Shown: one piece after another, positions 1 to 5,260 of the stretch
Numbering within the stretch: the first letter of the stretch is position 1
Layout: each line of letters opens with the position of its first letter
Source of the DNA: CAZZIZ01 sp964654535
GTDB taxonomy: Bacteria > Bacteroidota > Bacteroidia > Chitinophagales > UBA2359
Length of the DNA stretch: 5,309 nt
NCBI GenBank assembly: GCA_964654535.1
Contig: CAZZIZ010000223.1
Coordinates: 1 to 5,309, forward strand
Direction: 5' to 3'
Program-made: the position numbers and the translations under genes
The notes under the pieces: generated by a model
What the model was told of the DNA's origin: nothing
What the model saw: the letters and a program-made list of their open reading frames with translations, nothing else
The model's database searches: none

Positions 1-592
1 CTTCCTCGTCTTTTACGATTGGTAAAAATTGTTGTTGTTGGAATTCTTGAACGGCTGCGTTTTTAAACTTACTGTAGCAGACAACTACCTTGTCATATAT
101 ACCAGCAGAGAAATCTTCAATAATTTTTTCTACTACAGTTGCAGTATCTCCGAAATTGATTTTTTTCAAGAGCTCGATATCTGAAGCATTGTGCTCCACT
201 CCTTCGCGCTTTTTCAAAGCATCGTTTCCTTTCTTACCGATGTATTGAATGGTTACCTTTTTTCCCTTGTACTTATCAGCAGCCAAAACTGCTTGCTTAA
301 CTACGTTGGTGTTAAAGGCTCCACACAATCCTTTGTCAGAAGTTATAACGACAATCAATACATTGTTCACCTCGCGCTCCGTAGCCAAACTCAGGTTGAG
401 TTCCCCTTTGGTTGCGTCGGCTATGTTTTTCAGCATTTCAGTAAGCTTCTCCTCGTAAGGACGAATTTGAAGAATCATATCAGTCGCCTTCTTCAATTTT
501 GAAGCGGCAACCAATTTCATCGCTTTGGTAATCTGTTGGGTAGATTTTACCGAAGCGATTCTATTCTTTACTTCTTTTAACTTTCCTGACAT
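1..592 (-). CDS. atpG: ATP synthase F1 subunit gamma, 3' end cut off by the window edge
   Basis: Gamma is the central rotor shaft of F1, turning inside the alpha3beta3 ring and linking it to the c ring. The 197 residues visible start MSGKLKEVKNRIASVKSTQQ, followed by ITKAMKLVAASKL, the usual N-terminal helix of gamma. The family motif SDKGLCGAFNTNV lies at about residues 87-99. The Rossmann-like middle part runs up to the window edge, where the reading frame is still open (last residues KDEE), so roughly the last third, including the C-terminal helix that completes the coiled-coil shaft, is outside; usual length is about 285-290. A run of four Gln codons (CAA x4) near the edge (positions 25-36) sits just before FLPIV. 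The ATG at 592-590 follows the atpA stop by 24 bases with an A-rich, Shine-Dalgarno-free leader. It is the sixth gene of the operon. Identification is certain; the 3' end is unknown. Confidence 0.97.
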   Translation of the reverse strand, partial: MSGKLKEVKNRIASVKSTQQITKAMKLVAASKLKKATDMILQIRPYEEKLTEMLKNIADATKGELNLSLATEREVNNVLIVVITSDKGLCGAFNTNVVKQAVLAADKYKGKKVTIQYIGKKGNDALKKREGVEHNASDIELLKKINFGDTATVVEKIIEDFSAGIYDKVVVCYSKFKNAAVQEFQQQQFLPIVKDEE

Positions 593-616
593 TGCTGCTT
601 ATGCTTTATGGTTTGC

Positions 617-2203
617 TTATGCAGTTTCAACGTAGCCACGCGCTACTGATTTTGCTAACTCCTCAATGTTCTTCAAAACATCTGCATCCAGTTTTCCTGA
701 ACGCAATATTTCTAAGCCCTCCTTGTGTTGCATTTCCATTTGACCCAAGAACTCTTCTTCGAACTCTTTCATTCTAGCAACAGGTACATCAGAAACCAAA
801 CCTTTCGTTCCTAAATAGATAATCGCAATTTGCTTTTCAACTGAGTATGGAGAGTATTGGTTTTGTTTTAGGATTTCAACGTTACGCTTTCCTTTTTCCA
901 AAACGGAAACAGTAGCCGCATCCAAATCAGAACCGAACTTTGAGAATGCTTCCAAGTCACGATACTGCGCTTGATCCAGTTTCAAAGTACCGGCAACTTT
1001 TTTCATCGACTTAATCTGCGCCGATCCTCCCACACGTGATACCGAAATACCCACGTCAATTGCAGGACGGATACCAGAGTTGAACAAATCGTTGTCCAAG
1101 AAAATCTGACCGTCCGTAATCGAGATTACGTTGGTTGGAATATAAGCAGAAACGTCACCCGCTTGGGTTTCGATAATTGGCAGTGCTGTTAATGAACCTC
1201 CACCTTTTACTTTAGACTTTAATACGTCTGGAAGATCATTCATTTGACCAGCGATTTCATCACTCTCAATAACCTTCGCTGCACGCTCTAATAATCTTGA
1301 GTGCAAGTAGAATACATCTCCCGGATATGCCTCACGACCTGGTGGACGCTTAAGCAGTAATGATACCTCACGGTAAGCAACCGCTTGCTTTGATAGATCA
1401 TCGTAGATGATCAAAGCTGGACGACCCGTATCACGGAAGAACTCTCCAATTGTCGCGCCCGCAAATGGAGCGTAGAACTGAAGTGCCGCCGGATCAGAAG
1501 CTGAGGAGTTTACTATAGTTGTATAAGCCATTGCTCCACCCTTCTCTAAGGTTTGAGCAACACCCGCAACGGTAGAAGCTTTTTGGCCACAGGCTACATA
1601 TATACAGTAAACTGGCTCGCCTCTATCGTAAAATTCTTTTTGATTCAAAATGGTGTCAATCGCGATAGTGGTTTTACCGGTTTGACGGTCACCAATAATC
1701 AACTCACGTTGACCACGACCAATAGGAATCATCGCATCGATTGCTTTGATACCAGTTTGTAATGGCTCGGTTACTGGTTGACGATAGATTACCCCAGGTG
1801 CTTTACGCTCTAGTGGCAAATCATAAGTCTCACCTTGGATAGGTCCCTTACCATCAATCGGCACACCTAGTGGATTAACGATACGTCCAACAACTCCTTC
1901 ACCAACAGGTAAGGAAGCAATCTTTCCAGTACGCTTTACCGAATCTCCTTCTTTAATTCCTTCAACGGAACCCATCAATACAACCCCAACATTGTCTTCC
2001 TCAAGGTTCAAGGCAATTGCCTGAACACCATTATCGAACTCAATCAACTCGCCGTACTGCACGTTGGTCAAACCGTAGACACGAGCGATACCATCACCAG
2101 CCATTAACACAGTTCCTACTTCTTGTAGTTCTGCGGCCGTGTTCGCGTTAGAAAGTTGTTGCCTTAGGATACTCGATATCTCGTCAGCTTTTACATCAAC
2201 CAT
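617..2203 (-). CDS. atpA: ATP synthase F1 subunit alpha
   Basis: Alpha is the non-catalytic nucleotide-binding subunit that alternates with beta in the F1 head. The 528-residue protein is complete. Seen in it: the N-terminal beta-barrel (about 25-95); the P-loop GDRQTGKT at 171-178; the Walker B strand ALIIYDD at 263-269; the alpha/beta family signature PAIDVGISVS at 380-389; and the arginine finger in SVSRVGG (R390, equivalent to E. coli alpha R376) that reaches into the catalytic beta site. The helical C-terminal domain follows (about 395-528). The segment 311-333 (VIESDEIAGQMNDLPDVLKS and following residues), just before KGGGSLTALPIIETQAGDVSAY, is longer than in many bacteria and is, from memory, usual in Bacteroidota. 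The ATG start lies only 3 bases after the atpH stop, so translation is probably coupled; there is no Shine-Dalgarno sequence. The stop is TAA. Confidence 0.99.
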   Translation of the reverse strand: MVDVKADEISSILRQQLSNANTAAELQEVGTVLMAGDGIARVYGLTNVQYGELIEFDNGVQAIALNLEEDNVGVVLMGSVEGIKEGDSVKRTGKIASLPVGEGVVGRIVNPLGVPIDGKGPIQGETYDLPLERKAPGVIYRQPVTEPLQTGIKAIDAMIPIGRGQRELIIGDRQTGKTTIAIDTILNQKEFYDRGEPVYCIYVACGQKASTVAGVAQTLEKGGAMAYTTIVNSSASDPAALQFYAPFAGATIGEFFRDTGRPALIIYDDLSKQAVAYREVSLLLKRPPGREAYPGDVFYLHSRLLERAAKVIESDEIAGQMNDLPDVLKSKVKGGGSLTALPIIETQAGDVSAYIPTNVISITDGQIFLDNDLFNSGIRPAIDVGISVSRVGGSAQIKSMKKVAGTLKLDQAQYRDLEAFSKFGSDLDAATVSVLEKGKRNVEILKQNQYSPYSVEKQIAIIYLGTKGLVSDVPVARMKEFEEEFLGQMEMQHKEGLEILRSGKLDADVLKNIEELAKSVARGYVETA

Positions 2204-2206
2204 TTC

Positions 2207-2749
2207 TTAGTTTTTAGAAAATTCTTTTTTCATTCGAACCAGCTTCGTGGCTATACTGGCATCGTATTGTTTGTCCTCAAAGCGCAAAATGAAACCACCA
2301 ATAAGACTCGGGTCTATCTTGGTTTTCAAATCAACTTTTTGCGCGTTTGTGTTTTCTTTAATCACTCTGTTTACTTCCGCCATTATCTGCTCCGTTGCGG
2401 GAACAGCCGTGGTTAAAGTAGCCGCCGCTATGTGATTTTTTTTGTTGTAGAGATCTTGAAAAGCCTCTGCAATTTCCGGGAGAAACATTTCCCGTTTTTT
2501 CTTAACGACCAAATTGAAAAAGTCCATTGTACTTCCCTGCACTTTTCCAGAATAGATCTGTTGCATGATCGCCTGCTTCTTTTCAGATGTGATGATTGGG
2601 CTCTTCAACATCAATTCGAAGTCACGATTTTCGCTAACCGCTTTTTTAAACCCTTTCAGGTCATCTATTACCTGATCTACTTGGTTTTGCTTTTCAGCAA
2701 GTTCCAATAAAGACGCGGCGTATCTAGATGCTATGCGGTCTACTGACAT
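2207..2749 (-). CDS. atpH: ATP synthase F1 subunit delta
   Basis: Delta (the OSCP equivalent) sits on top of F1 and ties it to the b-subunit stalk, keeping the stator still while the rotor turns. The 180-residue product starts MSVDRIASRYAASLLELAEK, the normal N-terminal helix of the family, which binds the alpha N-termini. The central part is helical and basic (KKKREMFLPEIAEAFQDLY at about 83-101). The C-terminal family signature is seen at about 139-158 (VDLKTKIDPSLIGGFILRFE). Its length is normal. Its ATG shares one base with the atpF stop (TAATG), a classic coupling arrangement that fits the need for delta and b to be made in step. It ends TAA 3 bases before atpA. No Shine-Dalgarno sequence is present. 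Confidence 0.97.
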   Translation of the reverse strand: MSVDRIASRYAASLLELAEKQNQVDQVIDDLKGFKKAVSENRDFELMLKSPIITSEKKQAIMQQIYSGKVQGSTMDFFNLVVKKKREMFLPEIAEAFQDLYNKKNHIAAATLTTAVPATEQIMAEVNRVIKENTNAQKVDLKTKIDPSLIGGFILRFEDKQYDASIATKLVRMKKEFSKN

Positions 2750-3267
2750 TAGTTAAGATTAATGCTTTTTACTTCTGATTCGATAAACGCGGTTTGCGCT
2801 GGATTGTCAGCCAATTCACGCTTAAGCACTTTTTCTGCCAAGGCTATGGTTTCCAAACCAATTACGTTTTTCACTTCGTTCATTGCCGCCATTTTTTCGG
2901 TTGCAATTTCCGCTCGTGCAGAAGAAACAATTTTATCAGCTTCTTCTTTTGCTCTATCACGTGCGTCTCCAATCATTTTGTCGCTCGTCTCTTTCGCCTC
3001 GCGTAAAATTTTCGATTTCTCCTCGCGCGCTTCATTAACGATACGATCGTTATCCGCTTGTAAAGCCGCCATTTCTTGCTTCGCTCTTTCCGCAGATTGC
3101 AATGCATTTTCAATAGAGTCTTCGCGAGCTTTCAAAGCTTCCGCGATAGGTCTAAAGGCATACTTTCCTAGGATAAACCAAAGCATTAAGAAAATTAGCG
3201 AGGTCCAAAAAAGGAGTCCCCAGCTTGGTGTGATAAGTGATAAACTACCTCCGTCTAATAGAATCAT
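2749..3267 (-). CDS. atpF: ATP synthase Fo subunit b
   Basis: Subunit b forms the peripheral stalk that joins subunit a in the membrane to delta and alpha on F1. The 172-residue protein has one N-terminal membrane helix (about 15-34, PSWGLLFWTSLIFLMLWFIL), then GKYAFRPI, a typical b-subunit boundary motif. A long, highly charged coiled-coil helix fills the rest (for example REDSIENALQSAERAKQEM and REEKSKILREAKE). I chose the ATG at 3267-3265 because the product MILLDGGSLSLITPSWG... has the usual length and N-terminus. The frame stays open 20 codons further upstream to a TTG at 3327, but that codon lies inside an RNA hairpin and the extra residues do not look like a b subunit. The 73-base gap to atpE is the largest in the operon. 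The TAA stop overlaps the atpH start. Confidence 0.96.
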   Translation of the reverse strand: MILLDGGSLSLITPSWGLLFWTSLIFLMLWFILGKYAFRPIAEALKAREDSIENALQSAERAKQEMAALQADNDRIVNEAREEKSKILREAKETSDKMIGDARDRAKEEADKIVSSARAEIATEKMAAMNEVKNVIGLETIALAEKVLKRELADNPAQTAFIESEVKSINLN

Positions 3268-3294
3268 TCTAAGTTCTTTTGAATAATGAAATAG

Positions 3295-3328
3295 ATTGGC
3301 TCCCAGCGATAAGTATCGAAGGAGCAAT
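3295..3328 (-). promoter_or_regulatory. Bulged stem-loop between atpE and atpF
   Basis: In the minus-strand mRNA, ATTGCTCC (3328-3321) pairs with GGAGCCAAT (3303-3295) as eight base pairs with one bulged C (position 3299). Across a small internal loop, CGAT (3318-3315) pairs with ATCG (3310-3307) around a four-base loop. It begins 12 bases after the atpE stop and ends 27 bases before the atpF ATG. No U-run follows, so it is not an obvious terminator. The inference is that it protects or processes the mRNA, separating atpE, whose product is needed in many copies per complex, from the genes below it. Confidence 0.5.
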
Positions 3329-3340
3329 TCTTTCGATTAT

Positions 3341-3553
3341 CTAGGTTCCTAGAAGTGCAACTACAATCGCGAAGAGTGCCGCTCCCTCAACAAGGGCTGC
3401 TGCAATCAACATGTTTGTACGAATGTCTCCCGATGCTTCAGGTTGACGAGCAATACCTTCCATTGCTTTACCACCGATTTGACCGATTCCGAGACCAGCG
3501 CCAATTGCAGCTAAACCTGCTCCAATTGCTGCTACGCTACCAACTACTGCCAT
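3341..3553 (-). CDS. atpE: ATP synthase Fo subunit c, proton type
   Basis: Subunit c forms the membrane rotor ring that carries ions through Fo. The 70-residue protein is a two-helix hairpin: a glycine-rich first helix with GAGLAAIGAGLGIGQIGGKA at 11-30, the polar loop RQPEASGD (R36, Q37, P38), and a second helix IAAALVEGAALFAIVVALL carrying the ion-binding carboxylate E56 (E. coli D61). The Gln in helix 1 and the Ser directly after the Glu that mark sodium-binding rings such as that of Ilyobacter are absent (Ile and Gly stand there), so proton use is inferred. The ATG at 3553-3551 follows atpB by 27 bases of A/T-rich leader without a Shine-Dalgarno sequence, the kind of leader that supports strong translation in Bacteroidota. 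The stop is TAG. Confidence 0.98.
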   Translation of the reverse strand: MAVVGSVAAIGAGLAAIGAGLGIGQIGGKAMEGIARQPEASGDIRTNMLIAAALVEGAALFAIVVALLGT

Positions 3554-3580
3554 AATATTATGTTTTAAAAGTTTATGTTT

Positions 3581-4627
3581 TTAATGATGATCTGATTCTT
3601 CCACCGCCATTCCAATATAGAGTGCGGATAATATCGTGAAAATGAATGCCTGTAGAAATGCAACCAGCAACTCTATGGCATTCATAAATAATACAAATGG
3701 TACTGCGACCGCCGCGCCTCCTGCAGCGCCAGACATACTAGCTCCTGCTTTTCCAAAGATGAAGATGAGTCCAACCAGACTCAAAATCAAAATGTGTCCC
3801 CCGGTAATGTTGGCGAACAATCTAATCATTAAGGCAAATGGCTTAATGAAAACACCCGCAAACTCAACAATAGCCAAAACAGGCTTAATCAAAACTGGAA
3901 CACCCGGCATCCAAAAAATATGCTGCCAGTAATGTTTGTTTCCGTTTATGGTTGTAACGATGAAAGTCATTAGCGCCAAGCACATCGTAAAAGCAATGTT
4001 ACCTGACACGTTAGCCGATCCTGGGAAGAAAGGAATCAGACCCATCAAGTTCAATATGAGAATGAAAAAGAACAAGGTCATTAGGAAAGGCAAGAACTTC
4101 ATCCACTTATGCGGAATGTTTGACTTAACCACCTCGTCTTGTATGAAAACGAAAATCGGCTCCAATAGTGACTGCTTACCCTTCGGTGCTTCACCAGCGT
4201 GCGTTTTATAGCGCCTTGCAATTGGTATAAACAACAAGCACAATATCAGAGATGCCAATAGCATCGTGAAAACGTTTTTCGTAATTGAGAAATCATAGAA
4301 AGTAGAACCGTCAGCGGTTTTTACTTTTCCGTGATCCATAACGTAGCCATTCACTTCTTTGTGTCCGTGCTCAAAAGCAGATGACATCATAAAGTCCAAA
4401 CCACGTTCAGGGTGATAGAGAATACAAGGCAGCGGAATAGAAACGTGACCACCGATATGAAACTCATTTGAGTCACCGATGTGATCAAAAATCATCTGCT
4501 GGATATCGAAATCGCCTCCCTCAGCAGCGTCATCGGCGGCATGTAGGCTAAAATTCCCAGTAAGCAAGACCAAAACGAGCACTTTTATGCTCAATTTTAG
4601 CGACTTAAATATTTGATTTAATTGCAC
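3581..4627 (-). CDS. atpB: ATP synthase Fo subunit a with signal peptide and periplasmic N-terminal domain
   Basis: Subunit a is the stator half of the proton channel. At 348 residues it is much longer than E. coli AtpB (about 270) because of its N-terminus. A signal peptide is likely at 1-30 (Lys at 8, 11 and 15, then VLVLVLLTG, cleavage after SLHA). Residues 31-115 form a predicted periplasmic domain with seven His (49, 57, 61, 72, 87, 89, 99). The membrane core then begins (about 117-137, 176-200, 209-227 and two long C-terminal helices). The essential arginine is R269 in IRLFANI (E. coli R210). H278 stands where E. coli has E219, and E319 where it has H245, the swapped pair also seen in mitochondria. 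A Gly/Ala-rich stretch lies at 292-309. The start is GTG at 4627-4625: an in-frame TAA lies three codons upstream and there is no Met before residue 45. It is the first gene of the operon. Confidence 0.96.
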   Translation of the reverse strand: MQLNQIFKSLKLSIKVLVLVLLTGNFSLHAADDAAEGGDFDIQQMIFDHIGDSNEFHIGGHVSIPLPCILYHPERGLDFMMSSAFEHGHKEVNGYVMDHGKVKTADGSTFYDFSITKNVFTMLLASLILCLLFIPIARRYKTHAGEAPKGKQSLLEPIFVFIQDEVVKSNIPHKWMKFLPFLMTLFFFILILNLMGLIPFFPGSANVSGNIAFTMCLALMTFIVTTINGNKHYWQHIFWMPGVPVLIKPVLAIVEFAGVFIKPFALMIRLFANITGGHILILSLVGLIFIFGKAGASMSGAAGGAAVAVPFVLFMNAIELLVAFLQAFIFTILSALYIGMAVEESDHH

Positions 4628-4653
4628 TTGTTCTTATCTCTTCTAAATCGCTG

Positions 4654-4661
4654 CAAAAGTA
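4654..4661 (-). promoter_or_regulatory. Probable atp operon promoter, -7 element TACTTTTG
   Basis: Reading the minus strand, TACTTTTG (followed by C) matches the Bacteroidota housekeeping -7 consensus TAnnTTTG exactly. I found no other exact match to this consensus on either strand of the upstream region. It would start transcription near 4647, giving a leader of only about 20 bases, purine-rich (AGAAGAGATAAGAAC), before the atpB GTG. The usual -33 TTTG is not clear: at the right distance there is only TTTC (4678-4675). The match and location make it likely, but the weak -33 leaves doubt. Confidence 0.55.
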
Positions 4662-4750
4662 CTACATCATTGAAGAAATTATCGAGTATTGGAGCCCTAA
4701 TTTGTCAAGTTTGGCGCTTAAAATGTTCAAATCGTCAGTGCTTCGGGCAA

Positions 4751-4851
4751 TTCGAAAATGCCAAGGCAGATCTGTTGGGACGATTGGTGTTTTTTGAGCT
4801 GAAAAATGGTTTGGGCGTGCCCCACTCACATCTGCCTTCGGCAAGTTCGGG
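4751..4851 (+). repeat. Imperfect inverted repeat centred near 4800
   Basis: The core is nine perfect bases, AAGGCAGAT (4763-4771) against ATCTGCCTT (4830-4838). Outwards, GCC (4760-4762) pairs with GGC (4840-4842) past one bulge, and CGAA (4753-4756) pairs with TTCG (4846-4849). Inwards, TGGG (4776-4779) lies opposite CCCA (4821-4824) and ACG (4780-4782) opposite CGT (4816-4818). The apex is a T-run/A-run pair (4791-4795 with 4802-4806) around GAGCTG. The arms are interrupted by several mismatches and bulges, so this is a decayed or RNA-like palindrome rather than a fresh insertion-sequence end. No coding frame over it looks real. Confidence 0.6.
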
Positions 4852-4865
4852 GTCGGGCTGTCGGC
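4810..4865 (+). repeat. GC-rich block resembling a Bacteroidota interspersed repeat
   Basis: TTTGGGCGTGCCCC (4810-4823) and GGGGTCGGGCTGTCGGC (4849-4865) frame a short segment with its own hairpin, TGCC-TTC-GGCA (4833-4843). CCCC (4820-4823) can pair with GGGG (4849-4852), closing a larger stem. This GGGCGTnCCC ... GGGTCGGGCT order, with a terminal CCCTCACGC further on (seen here at 5128-5136), matches my recollection of short non-coding repeats scattered in Bacteroidota genomes. No search was run. It competes for bases with the longer inverted repeat centred at 4800, so both folds cannot form at once. Confidence 0.45.
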
Positions 4866-4881
4866 AGTCGCTCTGTTCTGC

Positions 4882-4936
4882 AAAAAGCAAAAAGTCCTTC
4901 TAGCTCTTAAGGAGCTAAGGACTTTTCTTGCTTTTT
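4882..4936 (+). terminator. 23-bp hairpin, probable bidirectional terminator
   Basis: Three blocks pair perfectly: AAAAAGCAA (4882-4890) with TTGCTTTTT (4928-4936), AAAGTCCT (4891-4898) with AGGACTTT (4918-4925), and TAGCTC (4901-4906) with GAGCTA (4912-4917), around the loop TTAAG. Each arm carries one two-base TC bulge (4899-4900 and 4926-4927). The A-run at one foot and the T-run at the other give a U-tract on either transcript, so it could stop RNA polymerase from both sides. It may insulate atp transcription from whatever lies to the right. It could equally be part of the repeat element around it. Confidence 0.6.
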
Positions 4937-4954
4937 CCAACAGGAGCTTCAACA

Positions 4955-5117
4955 AGACCAGCAGAGATGTTAAGTCGTGCAGATTATTCAGAAGCAAAAA
5001 TTTCATAGTTCAAGGCAAAAAGCGCAGACATAGCCGTAGCTATGGCGAGCATTTTTTACGCAGAAATATGGGATTTTTGCTTGAAGAATCTGTGCTACTT
5101 AATGTCTTTGCTGGTCT
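4955..5117 (+). repeat. 163-base long hairpin, candidate structured RNA or MITE-like palindrome
   Basis: The two halves are inverted copies centred at 5036.5. The left arm starts AGACCAGC (4955-4962) and the right arm ends GCTGGTCT (5110-5117). Aligning 4955-5007 with 5067-5117 gives 42 Watson-Crick pairs, seven G-T pairs, two mismatches and one two-base bulge (4991-4992). A poorly paired middle part follows, holding an A-run (5017-5021) facing a T-run (5052-5057). The apex is perfect: CATAGC (5029-5034), loop CGTA, GCTATG (5039-5044). All seven G-T positions become G-U pairs only if the plus strand is transcribed. I see no target-site duplication at the ends, no open reading frame worth naming, and no consensus plus-strand promoter before it. 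Confidence 0.75.
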
Positions 5118-5125
5118 AAGCCTCT

Positions 5126-5200
5126 ATCCCTCACGCGTTGGTCAGAATCATGATTCACAGGATTTTAGGATTTACTTGATTTTGCTTGAGTTTTCATTAC
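5126..5200. repeat. Small repeats: CCCTCACGC block, 12-base palindrome and degenerate direct repeats
   Basis: ATCCCTCACGCG (5126-5137) looks like the far end of the GC-rich repeat that begins at 4810. GAATCATGATTC (5145-5156) is a perfect palindrome. After it come AGGATTTT and AGGATTTA in tandem (5159-5174), then CTTGATTTTG and CTTGAGTTTT (5175-5194). Motifs of the kind GAATCATGATTCACAGGATTT recur, as I remember, in intergenic DNA of Bacteroidota; no search was made. No gene is seen from here to about 5260. Confidence 0.5.
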
Positions 5201-5260
5201 TGGTTAAGAGGCCAATTCAAGAATTTACCCCACAAAATTTATCAGCCCCAAAGGCGTTTA

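Noticed and set aside
191..502. A 103-codon open frame on the plus strand opposite atpG
   Set aside because: It is the antisense shadow of the gamma subunit reading frame, which has an unmistakable family motif on the other strand.
2762..3286. A 174-codon open frame on the plus strand opposite atpF
   Set aside because: It is a Ser/Ala/Phe-rich antisense shadow of the repetitive coiled-coil codons of subunit b.
3268..3327. A 20-residue N-terminal extension of subunit b from a TTG codon at 3327
   Set aside because: The TTG lies inside the intergenic stem-loop, the extension does not resemble b subunits, and the ATG at 3267 gives a normal N-terminus and length.
4698..4704. TAATTTG on the plus strand as a promoter for the hairpin RNA
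   Set aside because: It is one base short of TAnnTTTG and the nearest upstream TTG is about 25 bases away, outside the normal spacing.
4684..4709. TTGACA (4708-4703) and GATAAT (4683-4678) on the minus strand, resembling an E. coli sigma-70 promoter
   Set aside because: The spacing is 19 bases, and Bacteroidota use a different consensus; the TACTTTTG element closer to atpB fits better.
4622..4903. A 93-codon open frame on the plus strand over the atpB start and the repeats
   Set aside because: It overlaps the real start of atpB and its promoter, has no recognisable domain, and its length is explained by the GC-rich repeat block, which lowers stop frequency.
4662..5006. A 114-codon open frame on the minus strand upstream of atpB
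   Set aside because: It runs through the arms of two hairpins and overlaps the likely atpB promoter. Its product is a Leu-rich run followed by low-order sequence with no domain, and it has no leader typical of the neighbouring genes.
4955..5117. CRISPR array, retron or integron attachment site as an explanation of the repeats
   Set aside because: There are no regularly spaced direct repeats, no reverse transcriptase or integrase gene in the window, and no integron-type core sites.
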